Positions 1 to 9,232 are shown, counted from the stretch's first letter. The stretch: DNA of 63,751 nucleotides from Mesorhizobium sp. ES1-1 (GCF_020164785.1 NZ_JAIUGX010000019.1:1-63751); one strand, 5' to 3'. Translations and numbers: made by a program. The notes: generated by a model from the sequence alone, not told the origin.

Positions 1-486
1 GCCACCGCCCCCGCCCGCCCAGACCTCGATCGTAACGAGCGCATTCGCTGGGCAGCCCGCCGGCTTCAGCCACGTGCCGCTGGCCGTGAAGACCTGGTAG
101 TCGTTGACCTTCAGGATGGCGGCCGTGTTCATCACGATGATGATGCCGCCCCAGACCAAGAGCTTGTATGTCTGGCCGGCCTTGATGACCAAGGCGCCCA
201 GGGGCTGGCCGGCATCGTTCTTCATCGCCACTGCGGCGTTGCCATCGACCACCATCGTCATGGGGCCGCTGTTGTCGGCGACCGCCGTCCACCAGAACGA
301 CATGCCATTGAGCAGGCCGGCCGACAGTACCGGAGCGCACGCCGTCTTGGGGTTGTTGGCCGTGCCGCCGGCGACGTTGGTCAGCGGCAGAGCAGCTGCG
401 TTGTAGAGCGCCGTGCCTTCCTCGGCGATTTTCGCCATTACGTCGGCCCCGGAGCCGCTCAGCGGAAACTGTCTGTTGGCGGTCAT
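1..486 (-). CDS. Phage tail fibre protein, partial (C-terminus outside the window)
   Basis: The frame is open from an ATG at 486 to base 1, giving 162 codons without a stop. The start overlaps the stop of the TipJ-like gene as ATGA, so it is the next gene of the tail operon. It begins MTANRQFPLSG, and the last visible residues are a glycine run (WAGGGGG), typical of phage fibre or tip domains. A segment near residues 100-125 (YKLLVWGGIIIVMN) resembles the beta-rich repeats of fibre proteins. The role as a receptor-binding fibre is inferred from position and composition. Confidence 0.6.
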   Translation of the reverse strand, partial: MTANRQFPLSGSGADVMAKIAEEGTALYNAAALPLTNVAGGTANNPKTACAPVLSAGLLNGMSFWWTAVADNSGPMTMVVDGNAAVAMKNDAGQPLGALVIKAGQTYKLLVWGGIIIVMNTAAILKVNDYQVFTASGTWLKPAGCPANALVTIEVWAGGGGG

Positions 487-3245
487 GGCGCCCCTTCGGA
501 TTGAAAAAGTTCGGTTGAGGCCTCGTCGACGGCCGAGATCTGCGCCACCAGCTCTTCGTCATAGGTGACGTTGGAGACGACCAGGCGCCGCGCCTGGCTG
601 CTCATAGAGTAGATCCAGGCGAGATTGCCCTCGCGCAGCAGCGGGTCGCCGTCTTTGGCGTCGACCTCGACGGCGATAGGCGTGTCTAGCTGCAGCGTCG
701 ACCGCCGGCCGGTGGCGCCAGTTATGCGGCCGATCGCGATCGGATCACCATCGGCGTCCCGGATAGAGATGCCGGTCTGGGCGCCGACCAGCGTTATGTC
801 GGTGATCGCCGTCATGTCGACCACGTCTTCCATCATCAGCTCGTTGTAGATCTGCACCGGGGCGTCCAGCTTCACCTCGGTGATCTCGCCGGCGACAATC
901 GTGGTGCCGCGAATGCGGGCCGAGCGCTGAAACTTGTCCAGCACCGAATGGTTTACGGCGATAAGCGTGCCACGCCGCGCCTTGGCGGCCTCGGCCGGCG
1001 CCTCGAAATTCCAGAAGGCCGATCGGTAGATCATCTGCCGGAAGGCAAACAGGATCTGGGTGCGAGCCGCGGCCTCGGTCGAGATGCCTTCAAGCCGCAG
1101 GCTTTCCATCCTCGGCCGGGCTCGGTGCGGAATGTCCGGCCGCCAGACGAGAATTTCGCGCTCGATGTCCTTGTTCGACGCCTCCTGGAAGGTGGCGCGG
1201 ATGACGTCGGGCAGCTTGGGCAGGCCCTTGTCGAGCGTGATCCCACGCGAATTGCGCGAGGTGAAGATCTGCACCGGCTCGTCGGCCGAGCGGTCATAGT
1301 CGGAAATGACGCCCCAGGTCTCCGACATGCGCGGCTTTGCGTAGCCGCAGCTGCCGATCGTGCTCAGCACGTCCACGACGCCGTCGCCTTCCATGATCTT
1401 GTCGAAGGTGTAGCCCCGGTCGATGCAGCGCTGGCGCCATTCGACCAGGCTATCATTGTCGATGATCGCGGGGTCGATCGGCTCGGCCGCGAGCAGACCG
1501 TCGAGCACATCCTTGAAATGCGGCGCCGGGTTGGACGTCGTCTTCCATGTGTTCCAGCCGGTGCCGTCCCAATCGCGGACATAGCCAGACGCCTTGACGC
1601 GCAGGCTGTCGATCGAGCGGTTGAGCGCTCGAATGGCGATTAGCGCGACGCCCGGACCGATCGCGCCGCCCTTGACCGGGTGCTGGTTCACGATGCTCGA
1701 CGTGCGCATCAGGTAAACCTTGTCCGACAGGTTCTGGCGCGACTCGACCACCTTCGCCTGGCCGCCGCTAAGCTGGTAGAAAAACAGGTCTCTGACGGTG
1801 CCGTTGTACTGGTAGCTGCTGTTGCCGAAGTTTCCGGCCAGCACCGCAGCCGAGCGCATGATTGCGATCTCATAGGAGCCGCGCGGAATGGCCGTAGCGT
1901 CCAGGAACAGTGTCGCCTGGTATCGGTCGGCATTGACACGTTCGACGTTGCTCGCCCCTTCCACGCCCTTGTAAATCGCGTCGTTGCCGGCGCCGGCGCT
2001 GAAGCTCGCATCTGCGGCCCAGCCATCCGTAGGAGGCGTCGTCTGACCGGCGACGTTCTTGTAGCCCGCAATCCAGCCTTCGCTGGCTGGAAAGCCCGGC
2101 GTGGCTTCCGGCGCGTCGCCCCATTTGAGGACGATGCTGGCGCGGATCTCGCGGGTGTCGTCCGAGGCGAAGTGCAGCTCGGGCAGATTGATCCAGGAAT
2201 CGGCGCTGGTCTTGCGCATCCGAACGCGAAAGGCGATGCGCAGCCGGCTGCTGTCGGAGCTCTTGACCAGCCCTTGCGGGAAGGTCAGGTCGAGATGGAC
2301 CTCGTCGGCCTCGGCCGCATTGGAGGTCATGTTGAATTTCGGCAGGCTCTTTGCCGGGAAGTCCTGGTTCTTCAGAAGGGTCTGATCGTCGCCGTCGACC
2401 ACATGCCCGGTGAGTTCGAAGGGCGAACCGCGCGTCGTCGAATATCGCGTGATGAGACTGATCGGTTGATCGTCCGGCCAGCCCTCACGGACTTCATAGA
2501 AGACGTTGTCGGCGTCGGCGATCGGCGTGTCGCCAAGGCATATGTCTTCGATCTTGTGGGGTCCGCTGAGTGCGAACAGGGCCTCGGCCACCTCGTCGCC
2601 GCCCTCGCGCAGCACAAGCGGCTGGATGGCTGCGGACGGGTAATTGTAGCGGGTGCCACCGACCCTCGGCACCGGCGCGCCCTTCTGCAGGAGGTTGCCC
2701 GACGCCGACGCCGACCCTTTGGCGTCCGCAAGGGACTTCTGCTTCTCCGCGCCTGGCGGCTTGTTCAGCGCCGACTGCAGGAGAGCGCCGCCCAGCGATA
2801 TCGCGGCGCCCAGGAGCTTGGCGGAAAGCGTACCGACGCCAAACCACGCGCCGGCGCCGGCACCGAAGAAGCCGGCGGCCGCCGCGCCGGCGGTGAGCAC
2901 CGTGGCGACCGCGAGGATGATCGCCAGGACGCCGTTCTTGGCGCCATTGCCACCGCTGCCGCCCTTGCTGCCGGCAAGCGGCGCCTGCAGCACGATCGCG
3001 TTGCCGGCCTTCAGCTTCGTTCGCGACCAGTAGCGTCGGTCGAGCTCGTGCTCGCCCTGGATCATGACGACGCCACGCTGGAAGAAGTCGCGCGGCAGTA
3101 CGTCCCATTCGGCGACGATCTGCGAGACCGTCATCCCAGGGTCGAACACCTTGCGGCTCAAGCGGCCCTGGCCGAAGTCAGGCCGGTAGACGGCCATGAT
3201 CAAGCCCGGCGCCTGGATGCCGGCGTTGCGGACCACGGCGTTCAT
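483..3245 (-). CDS. TipJ-like phage tail tip / host specificity protein
   Basis: The 920-residue product is the large central tip protein at the distal end of the tail tube, the counterpart of lambda J. It follows the NlpC/P60 gene with an ATGA overlap, the normal order in siphovirus-tailed Mu-like phages. The N-terminal 90 residues form a beta-rich domain, then a Gly-rich linker (about 92-102) and a hydrophobic Ala/Gly segment (about 105-160) usual in this family. The rest is a large beta-rich body with fibronectin-like stretches and no obvious catalytic motif. Length and order fit the TipJ family well. Confidence 0.75.
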   Translation of the reverse strand: MNAVVRNAGIQAPGLIMAVYRPDFGQGRLSRKVFDPGMTVSQIVAEWDVLPRDFFQRGVVMIQGEHELDRRYWSRTKLKAGNAIVLQAPLAGSKGGSGGNGAKNGVLAIILAVATVLTAGAAAAGFFGAGAGAWFGVGTLSAKLLGAAISLGGALLQSALNKPPGAEKQKSLADAKGSASASGNLLQKGAPVPRVGGTRYNYPSAAIQPLVLREGGDEVAEALFALSGPHKIEDICLGDTPIADADNVFYEVREGWPDDQPISLITRYSTTRGSPFELTGHVVDGDDQTLLKNQDFPAKSLPKFNMTSNAAEADEVHLDLTFPQGLVKSSDSSRLRIAFRVRMRKTSADSWINLPELHFASDDTREIRASIVLKWGDAPEATPGFPASEGWIAGYKNVAGQTTPPTDGWAADASFSAGAGNDAIYKGVEGASNVERVNADRYQATLFLDATAIPRGSYEIAIMRSAAVLAGNFGNSSYQYNGTVRDLFFYQLSGGQAKVVESRQNLSDKVYLMRTSSIVNQHPVKGGAIGPGVALIAIRALNRSIDSLRVKASGYVRDWDGTGWNTWKTTSNPAPHFKDVLDGLLAAEPIDPAIIDNDSLVEWRQRCIDRGYTFDKIMEGDGVVDVLSTIGSCGYAKPRMSETWGVISDYDRSADEPVQIFTSRNSRGITLDKGLPKLPDVIRATFQEASNKDIEREILVWRPDIPHRARPRMESLRLEGISTEAAARTQILFAFRQMIYRSAFWNFEAPAEAAKARRGTLIAVNHSVLDKFQRSARIRGTTIVAGEITEVKLDAPVQIYNELMMEDVVDMTAITDITLVGAQTGISIRDADGDPIAIGRITGATGRRSTLQLDTPIAVEVDAKDGDPLLREGNLAWIYSMSSQARRLVVSNVTYDEELVAQISAVDEASTELFQSEGAP

Positions 3246-3679
3246 GCGAGATCCCGGTGCCGGCGGAAGCCGACGATGCGATGGCGCAGCCAGACGTTGT
3301 CGTCATCGAGCGGCGCCAGATGGCTGTCCACGCCGTCCTCGGTATGAAGGATGGTCTTGCCGTCGCGCATGATGCCGAGGTGCCAGGCCCGCTTGCCGTG
3401 GTCCTCGGCTTTCTTCATCAGCACGACGTCCATGGGCCGGCGCGGCAGGTGCGCCACGTCGACCCAGATCTTGCTGACCGAACCGGCGCGGATCCGCCTG
3501 GCGACGGCGAGCAGCTCGCGCGCGCTGATTTCCGAATGGAGCGGCAGTTCGATGCCCGCCTCGAGGAGATGAACGAGGCGCACGAGGCCCCAGCAATCGC
3601 AGCCCTTGCGATCACGGCCGTGGTCGACGAACGGGATGCCGACATAGCCTTTGATGATTTGACTCTCGAAAGCCGGCAC
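3242..3679 (-). CDS. NlpC/P60-family tail assembly peptidase
   Basis: The 145-residue protein has an NlpC/P60 cysteine peptidase pattern: a nucleophile in DCWG (Cys29) and a His in WHLGI (His100). Phage tail members of this family are placed at the tail tip and cut peptidoglycan during assembly or DNA entry. The gene overlaps the TipJ gene by four bases (ATGA). Its upstream neighbour is an oppositely oriented orphan gene, which interrupts the tail operon. The protein is short, so only the peptidase domain is present. Confidence 0.8.
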   Translation of the reverse strand: MPAFESQIIKGYVGIPFVDHGRDRKGCDCWGLVRLVHLLEAGIELPLHSEISARELLAVARRIRAGSVSKIWVDVAHLPRRPMDVVLMKKAEDHGKRAWHLGIMRDGKTILHTEDGVDSHLAPLDDDNVWLRHRIVGFRRHRDLA

Positions 3680-3714
3680 GGTCCTATTCCTCCCTTATAA
3701 ACATGGGGGAAGAG

Positions 3715-4107
3715 ATGACGGACGAAGTGCAGTACCATTTCGAGGATATCCATGCCGCGATTGCTTCGGAGGACGGCAACCACGTGATCCTGCAGATGAA
3801 GGATGCGTCCGGAAATGTCGTTGGAGTAAGCATGGGGTCCGAAACCATCCCAGCGCTTGTTGCCACGCTAATGAGCGCCAGCGCGGCAGCATCGATTGCA
3901 GGCAAGAAGAAAACGCAGATGATTGTTGACGCAGCGAAATTGACCATCAGCGTCCCTCAAGATCAAAGTCGGGTTCTCCGGGTCTATCTTCGCCCAGACG
4001 CCGTTCCGATCGCGTTTCGGGTGGACCGAAAACATCTATTTCATCTGGCATCGGCACTTGTAGACGCTGAATCCGGCCCTCAAGCAGGAGCCGGGCCGAA
4101 GCATTGA
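3715..4107 (+). CDS. Orphan hypothetical protein, likely prophage cargo (moron)
   Basis: This is the only plus-strand gene in the tail module, lying between the NlpC gene and a minor tail gene, both on the minus strand. The ATG at 3715 follows a strong ribosome site (GGGGG, 5-base spacing), so it is preferred over the in-frame ATG at 3703. The 130-residue product has no signal peptide, membrane segment or zinc motif. It has an Ala/Ser-rich middle (about 40-65) and a beta-like C-terminal half. I do not recognise the family. Orientation and isolation suggest independent expression in the lysogen. Confidence 0.6.
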   Translation: MTDEVQYHFEDIHAAIASEDGNHVILQMKDASGNVVGVSMGSETIPALVATLMSASAAASIAGKKKTQMIVDAAKLTISVPQDQSRVLRVYLRPDAVPIAFRVDRKHLFHLASALVDAESGPQAGAGPKH

Positions 4108-4128
4108 TTTTGTGGGTTCCGAGGGGCT

Positions 4129-4656
4129 TCATTGCAGGTACGCCCCCGGAAAGAGCTCCTGGGTGACGATCAGGGACGGATGCTGCTCCTGGCTGTAGTC
4201 TGGTCCGCGCAACGTGCCCGAGACGACGGTTTCACTGACCGAGACGTCGGTCAGGTTAAGGCCGATGTGGCGCCAGAAAGGCTCCAGCACCTTGCCGGCC
4301 TTCAGAACGCGCGGCTTGGTGCGGCGGTCAAAGCTCGTGTCGGGCGCATAGAAGAACGTCACCTTGGCCGGATCCACGATCTCAGCTAGGCCGATCAGCC
4401 TCGAATAATCGACATTGGGAAAGCTGAACGTGGTGCGCGGCGCCTGCTCTGTATCGGTCAGCGGCTTGAGCTTGACGCCCTTGGCGCGCTGATAGGTCTG
4501 GCCATCGATCAGGTAGTCGACGTCGTCGACAGCGAGAAACGCGGTCTGCGCCATGTTCGGATGCGCGATGGTGATGAAAGTGACGATATCGACGCCGCTG
4601 GACGACATTTCCAGCATGCGTTGCAGGTCGGTCGGGACAAAGCGCGGCTCAGTCAT
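4129..4656 (-). CDS. Phage minor tail protein, DUF1833-like
   Basis: The start is the ATG at 4656, which overlaps the upstream stop as ATGA; the frame is open further upstream but that part overlaps the neighbour. The 175-residue product has the pattern of small siphovirus tail proteins near the tip: an N-terminal FITIAHPNM segment, a DVDYLIDGQTY stretch and a central FPNVDYSRLIG. It lies between the tape measure and NlpC genes, where lambda has M and L. The family name is from memory of motifs and is tentative; a tail role is well supported by position. Confidence 0.55.
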   Translation of the reverse strand: MTEPRFVPTDLQRMLEMSSSGVDIVTFITIAHPNMAQTAFLAVDDVDYLIDGQTYQRAKGVKLKPLTDTEQAPRTTFSFPNVDYSRLIGLAEIVDPAKVTFFYAPDTSFDRRTKPRVLKAGKVLEPFWRHIGLNLTDVSVSETVVSGTLRGPDYSQEQHPSLIVTQELFPGAYLQ

Positions 4657-5012
4657 AGCGTGTTGACCCGCAGCAGGAAGGTGGCGAGGAATTCGACACC
4701 GCTCACCGGGGTCAGCCGGTAAGGCCGGTCGCCTTCCATCTTGCCGACGCAAGTATCGCCGGTGAGAGGATGGCGGAACTGGAATTCATAGACGCCGCCG
4801 TCGAGATCGACGTCGACGAACGACCGGAAGATCGGCAGCTGGGCGAGCGTGAGGAAGACCGAGCAGGTCATGTCGTCGATATCGACGCTGCCGTTGCGAC
4901 GCTCTATCGGCAGGCCTTCGTCCGGTTCAAAAGAGATTTTCGGCCGGAACGGCTCGAAGCTGAAATCGTCGCGACGCACGAACTGCGGCAGGGTTGCGGG
5001 CCAGACAAGCAT
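4653..5012 (-). CDS. Phage minor tail protein, unrecognised family
   Basis: The 119-residue product starts MLVWPATLPQFV, a Trp/Pro-rich start common in minor tail proteins placed directly after the tape measure. It overlaps the tape measure stop by one base and the next gene by four, so all three are translationally coupled. No catalytic or membrane motif is visible. By position it may correspond to lambda M, linking the tube to the tip; this is inference. Confidence 0.55.
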   Translation of the reverse strand: MLVWPATLPQFVRRDDFSFEPFRPKISFEPDEGLPIERRNGSVDIDDMTCSVFLTLAQLPIFRSFVDVDLDGGVYEFQFRHPLTGDTCVGKMEGDRPYRLTPVSGVEFLATFLLRVNTL

Positions 5013-8000
5013 CAGAGCGAGCCTCGCTGCGCCTTGGTTGTCGACGCGCCCCAGCGACTCCTCAGAATGTCGTCATAGCTGCCATCGGCCATGTCCTGCT
5101 TGACCAGGCGCTGGATGATTTGAGTGTCGAAGCCGCCGGCCTTGTTCTTCTTGCGCTTCTTCGTGGTTTCGACGCCCGCCGGCGGGAAGATCTGCACGCT
5201 GTCGGCGCCGGAGCTGCCGCCGTGCCAGGCGCCGCCGCCGCCGCCATAGCCGCCGCTTGGCGTCGCGTAACCGCCCTCGGCAAAGCCGCGCCTGGCGGCC
5301 TTATGCAGCGCGTCGAGATTGCGCGGCCCGATCGCGCGGGTCGCCTCGGCCGAGAAGACGTATTCTTCCTTGTGCACGATGCCGGCGGGCTCGTATTTGC
5401 CGCCTGGACCTGTGAAGCCGCCGGTGTCGTAGAGACCGATGTAGCCGCCTGGGTTTGCGCTCAACCAGTCATAAGCCTTGCTGCCGGTGAAGGCGGAGGA
5501 GATCGAGCCGAGCAGGCCGCCCGCGCCGCCACCGGGGGCGGCTGGGAACTGCTTCAGCACATTGCTGACCTGCCCGAGGTCGCTACTGAAACCCGTGAGG
5601 CTCTTGTTGGCCTGGTCAGTTGTGTTGCCAAGCTTGCCCAGCTCGGCGTTGAACTTGTCGACATATGCCGACCCGGTGGTGCCGAGGATGTCAGTCTTGC
5701 CCGCATTGCCGGCGAGCGGGCCGCCAGTGAACCATGCCGAGGCTGCGTCATTCGCATTGCCGTACTTCGCCAGCAACTTGCCAAACTGCTGCTCGAACAC
5801 CGCGTCCTGGGCGCTGCTATTCGCCAGGAATTGGGTTGGCGTGAGCGATTTGCCGAGCGCCTCCTGGGTCCAACCCGGTATGTTCGAGCCCATGACCTGG
5901 TACGCGCCATAGGCACGGTCGCCGCTTTTAGTCAGGGCGCCGATCGCGCCGTAACCGCCGGTGCCGTCGCTCTCAATTGCTCGGATCGCCCTGGCGAAAC
6001 TCGCCATGCTGCCGTCGCCGGCCGTAGCGCTGCCGAGCAGCTTTCCGAAGATCCCATCGGCACCTCCACCGATGCCGGCGCCGCTGAGATTGACGACAGC
6101 GGCGGAAACGTTCATCGCGCCAACCGTCTGGCCGATCGCGCTTGAGATCGTGTCGGCGGCACCGGACTTTCCGAACAGCTTGCCCAGGGCGCCACCCATC
6201 TGGCCGACATCGGAGAAGGTCGGCAGTTCGCTGCCGGTCAGCCAGTTCTTGAGCGGATTGGCGAGCGACATGTCGAGCGCCATCTTGGTCAGGTCGGCGC
6301 CGAGTTTCTTGCCGGCGTCGCCGATGTCATTGAAGCCGTTCGCGGCACTGGCAACCATGTCGTCGATAGCATCGTTGCTGGCCGACGCGATTACCTCCCA
6401 GGCCGCGCCCTGCTTGCGGACTTCAGCCTCGTTGGCTGCAAGCTCCAGGGTGTTGGCGCGGATCTGTGCGGCCTCTTGTCCGAACTGGTCGATGCCTCGC
6501 CGACGGATCTCCTGTTCCGTCTGCAGCTGCGCGATCAGTCGATCGCGCGCGGTGCTGTTTTGACCGATCAACGTCACTTCAAGGCGCGACGTCTCCAGAT
6601 CGTCGCGCTGGCTGACAAGCATTTCGCGGGCTGACTGCAGCGCCTGCAGGCGTTGGAACTCGGCCGCCTTTTGCCGGATACGGTCGATCTCTCCCTGGTC
6701 GGCCTTGACGCCGGCGTCGTCGGCGGCCGCCCGCACCTGGGCGAGCAGCTGATGCTGCATGCGCAGGCCGGCAACCTCGGCCTCGCTCTTGCCAACCAGG
6801 TCGAGATCCAGCTGCGCCGAGGCAATCGTCTCATCGAGAGAACGAAGCCGCTGGCGCTGGGCTTCGGTCAGCGAGTGAATTGCCTGTTCGTACGCAACCG
6901 CGCCGGCGGTGGCGATGCGATATTGGCGAACATCGTTGCTCTCGTCGGCTGCGCTCGGCCGCGCGGCCTCGGATGCCATCGCCGCGCTCCGCTGCTGACT
7001 TGGTGACCTGGCGCCCAGGCCCGCCAATGTCGCCGCGCGCTGACGCTCCATCCAGACGAGGTTGGCGTTGTTTTGATCCTCATAGTTCTGGCGCGGCAGG
7101 ATATCGGCGAAGCTCGGGAACCGCCCGTTGTTCAAGGCGTCGAGTGCGGCTTTTGCTGCCGGCAGCGCCAGCGCCGCTCTAGTTGCCGCGTCGGTAAGCC
7201 TGAAGAGCGCCGTCGCCTCCCGGCCGATCTCTTCGCTATCCTGGTTCAGGTCCCATTTGTCGGTGATGGCCTTCCTGAAGGCCAAGACGTCCGGCTTGCC
7301 GCGAGCGACAGTGTTTTGAAACGCCGAGATTTCGTCGGCAAAGTCTTTGAACTCCGAAGTGACGGACGGCCCGAACTGAGAGCCACCACCAAGCCAGCCA
7401 GCGTTTGCGGTCATCGCGGCCGAGACGTTGCGCGACTCCTGGAGAAGGGAAAGCTCAAGTTCCCTTTTCGTGGCGAAGGTTGGGATGGCTACACCGGCCC
7501 GGCCTTCGTTGGCCGCAGCCTTGCCATAGGCGATGGCACTGTCGGCCGCTTCGCCATAGGCGTCCTTTAATGCCCTGATGTTCTGCTCGTGGTCTTTGAG
7601 GATATCGTCGACCGACCTGAACTTTTCTCGGCTGAGGACTGAGTAGGCAAGCAGGGCGCCACCGGCCAGGCCTATGCCCGCCGTGACCAATCCGATTGGA
7701 CCAAGAAAACCGATGAACGCTGTCGACGCCGACAGGATCGAAGTCCGGATGGCGGTCAGGGAGCCGCGCAGACCCTTGGGGCCGCTCTCTAGGGCGTCGT
7801 AGATCTGGCCCGCCTGAGATGCGAAGATCTGCATCTTCGGAACGCCGAGAGCCCACATGGTCGCGACGTCATTGCCTTGCCGGGACAGGTTCAGCAGCTG
7901 GGACGAAGTCAGGCGGCTCGCATTTGAAACGCCAACCATGCCGACGATCTGCCGCTGATAGGCGGCGCCCGATGCCGAAACCGCATTCGCGTGTTCGACC

Positions 8001-8425
8001 TCGCTGATTGCGCCGACCTTCAGCGCCTGGTCGATTTCCTTCAGCCTGGTTAGGTGCTGTTGTTCAGCAGCGAACACCGGATTGTACTTTGCCCGCAGAG
8101 CGTCGAGGCTGGCGCCGTAGGCGTCCATATCGGCCTGGCGCGCCTTGTAGTCATTGTCGTTCAGCGGCGAGCGGACATTCGAGAAGCTGGCGATGGCGGC
8201 GCGGAGATCGCGCTCGGCCGCCGCCTGGCCGCGCGCCGCCTCGGTCATCTTGATGCACTGTTGCCAGGACTGCTCTTGCGCCGCCGAGAAAACCTTCAGC
8301 TCGGCGGCGGTCGAGGTTGCCTCTTGCCCGATCGACGCGATTTCCTTGCGCGTCTCGGCCGTCGCCGGCGACACGCCCTTGGCGTTCGCGTCGATCACCA
8401 GGGAAAGCTTCATCTGCGCAACCAT
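5012..8425 (-). CDS. Tail tape measure protein with a lytic-transglycosylase-like domain
   Basis: The 1137-residue protein sets tail length and is probably ejected into the envelope. The first half is helical, with coiled-coil stretches (about 30-135 and 470-650) and a hydrophobic segment near 235-265. Around residues 795-900 lies a lysozyme-like region (FARAIRAIESDGTGGYGAIG, then GAYQVMG, then AWFTGGP) expected of a muralytic domain. The C-terminal region (GPGGKYEPAGIVHKEEYVFS) is the module often seen at the end of lambda H-type proteins. It follows the frameshifted chaperone genes with a four-base overlap, as in lambda. Confidence 0.85.
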   Translation of the reverse strand: MVAQMKLSLVIDANAKGVSPATAETRKEIASIGQEATSTAAELKVFSAAQEQSWQQCIKMTEAARGQAAAERDLRAAIASFSNVRSPLNDNDYKARQADMDAYGASLDALRAKYNPVFAAEQQHLTRLKEIDQALKVGAISEVEHANAVSASGAAYQRQIVGMVGVSNASRLTSSQLLNLSRQGNDVATMWALGVPKMQIFASQAGQIYDALESGPKGLRGSLTAIRTSILSASTAFIGFLGPIGLVTAGIGLAGGALLAYSVLSREKFRSVDDILKDHEQNIRALKDAYGEAADSAIAYGKAAANEGRAGVAIPTFATKRELELSLLQESRNVSAAMTANAGWLGGGSQFGPSVTSEFKDFADEISAFQNTVARGKPDVLAFRKAITDKWDLNQDSEEIGREATALFRLTDAATRAALALPAAKAALDALNNGRFPSFADILPRQNYEDQNNANLVWMERQRAATLAGLGARSPSQQRSAAMASEAARPSAADESNDVRQYRIATAGAVAYEQAIHSLTEAQRQRLRSLDETIASAQLDLDLVGKSEAEVAGLRMQHQLLAQVRAAADDAGVKADQGEIDRIRQKAAEFQRLQALQSAREMLVSQRDDLETSRLEVTLIGQNSTARDRLIAQLQTEQEIRRRGIDQFGQEAAQIRANTLELAANEAEVRKQGAAWEVIASASNDAIDDMVASAANGFNDIGDAGKKLGADLTKMALDMSLANPLKNWLTGSELPTFSDVGQMGGALGKLFGKSGAADTISSAIGQTVGAMNVSAAVVNLSGAGIGGGADGIFGKLLGSATAGDGSMASFARAIRAIESDGTGGYGAIGALTKSGDRAYGAYQVMGSNIPGWTQEALGKSLTPTQFLANSSAQDAVFEQQFGKLLAKYGNANDAASAWFTGGPLAGNAGKTDILGTTGSAYVDKFNAELGKLGNTTDQANKSLTGFSSDLGQVSNVLKQFPAAPGGGAGGLLGSISSAFTGSKAYDWLSANPGGYIGLYDTGGFTGPGGKYEPAGIVHKEEYVFSAEATRAIGPRNLDALHKAARRGFAEGGYATPSGGYGGGGGAWHGGSSGADSVQIFPPAGVETTKKRKKNKAGGFDTQIIQRLVKQDMADGSYDDILRSRWGASTTKAQRGSL

Positions 8426-8811
8426 CAGCCGCGCACCTCGACGAAGACTTTCAAGGCCTCGCGCTCCATGACGCGGAGATCCTGCAGGAGCCGTTCGGCG
8501 CCGGCGAGATATCGGCGCCGGCCGCGCTTGAGGTCGAGCAGAGCATGGACAGCGGTGTAATCAATCCCGAGGAAGATCAGGCCGGCCATAGTCGCAACCG
8601 CTCGCCACTGCGTTTCGCAGTCGAGGAACAACAGCACCGATTGCCAGTTCACGTCCCACACTCGAAACGCCTCTTCCTGCCTGCTGGTTACTTCCACCTG
8701 GACGCCGAGCTGCGCGAATTCCGCTGCCAGCTCGGCGTCGATCTCCACGGCCGCTGTCGTGTCGGTCTTGCCTTCGCGAGCCAACGCCCAAGCCCGCGCG
8801 ACCGCTTTCAG
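8425..8811 (-). CDS. Tail assembly chaperone T-part, made by -1 frameshift
   Basis: This frame lies between the upstream chaperone and the tape measure and has no usable start: the first ATG in frame is far inside, at the residues MAGLIFLG. It is entered in register if ribosomes slip back one base at the GGGAAAC site (8811-8817), adding 128 residues beginning LKAVARAW to the 124-residue upstream product, for a fusion of 252 residues. This is the lambda G/GT arrangement, in which the fusion binds the tape measure. The frame is open upstream, but that stretch overlaps the first gene. Position, overlap and missing start agree. Confidence 0.75.
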   Translation of the reverse strand: MKAVARAWALAREGKTDTTAAVEIDAELAAEFAQLGVQVEVTSRQEEAFRVWDVNWQSVLLFLDCETQWRAVATMAGLIFLGIDYTAVHALLDLKRGRRRYLAGAERLLQDLRVMEREALKVFVEVRG

Positions 8812-9182
8812 TTTCCCGTTCGGGCCTCTTGGCCGGCCATGGCGTCGTGATAGGCGCGATAGATGCCCATGCGATGCCATGGCATCTGAATGAAGGCGTC
8901 GAGCATTTCGGCCGAGAACGGGATCGCCTTGCCCTTTTCGTCGACCACGTCGCGCCAATCGAGCACGACCCGCCTGATGCGCTTCAATTCGTGCGCGGAG
9001 CGTTCCTTGTCGGTTCGCAGCCCGGCCAGCTCCTCGTCCAGCGCCACGCCTTCATCGAGCGACAACGCCTCGAAAAGGACTTCTAGGGTCTCGGTCTGCA
9101 ACTGGCCGGACTTCTCCGGATCAGGGCTCTTGATGGTGACCGGGCGCCAGAAAGTGCGTTGCGCCGTAGGGATGAACTTCAT
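8808..9182 (-). CDS. Tail assembly chaperone (lambda gpG-like)
   Basis: The 124-residue soluble protein (MKFIPTAQ to ARTGN) sits between the tail tube and tape measure genes, where tailed phages encode the paired assembly chaperones. It contains an acidic helical region and a C-terminal RMGIYRAYHDAMAGQE helix. Its stop TGA is directly preceded by a lambda-like slippery heptamer, so it is probably made both alone and as a longer fusion. Function is assigned from position and the frameshift signal rather than from sequence similarity. Confidence 0.7.
   Translation of the reverse strand: MKFIPTAQRTFWRPVTIKSPDPEKSGQLQTETLEVLFEALSLDEGVALDEELAGLRTDKERSAHELKRIRRVVLDWRDVVDEKGKAIPFSAEMLDAFIQMPWHRMGIYRAYHDAMAGQEARTGN
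8811..8817 (-). promoter_or_regulatory. Programmed -1 ribosomal frameshift site (GGGAAAC)
   Basis: Read on the minus strand, the upstream frame ends ACG GGA AAC TGA. The heptamer G GGA AAC fits the X XXY YYZ rule and differs from the lambda G/GT site (GGGAAAG) only in the last base. Slipping to GGG AAA puts CTG next in the A site, exactly the frame of the downstream segment. The stop codon is immediately adjacent. I did not evaluate a downstream stimulatory structure. Confidence 0.75.
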
Positions 9183-9232
9183 CGAAAATCGCCTTTCAAA
9201 GGGTCGTTAAAGCGGCCTGAAACCGGCCACCC

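Noticed and set aside
1680..3347. A 555-codon open frame on the plus strand opposite the TipJ gene
   Set aside because: It is antisense to a convincing tail protein in high-GC DNA, where such long shadow frames are common; its product is low-complexity and Arg/Ala-rich.
3659..3702. Promoter for the orphan gene at 3715 (TTGACT and TATAAA)
   Set aside because: The two elements are 31 bases apart, too far for a sigma70 promoter, and TATAAA lies too close to the start codon.
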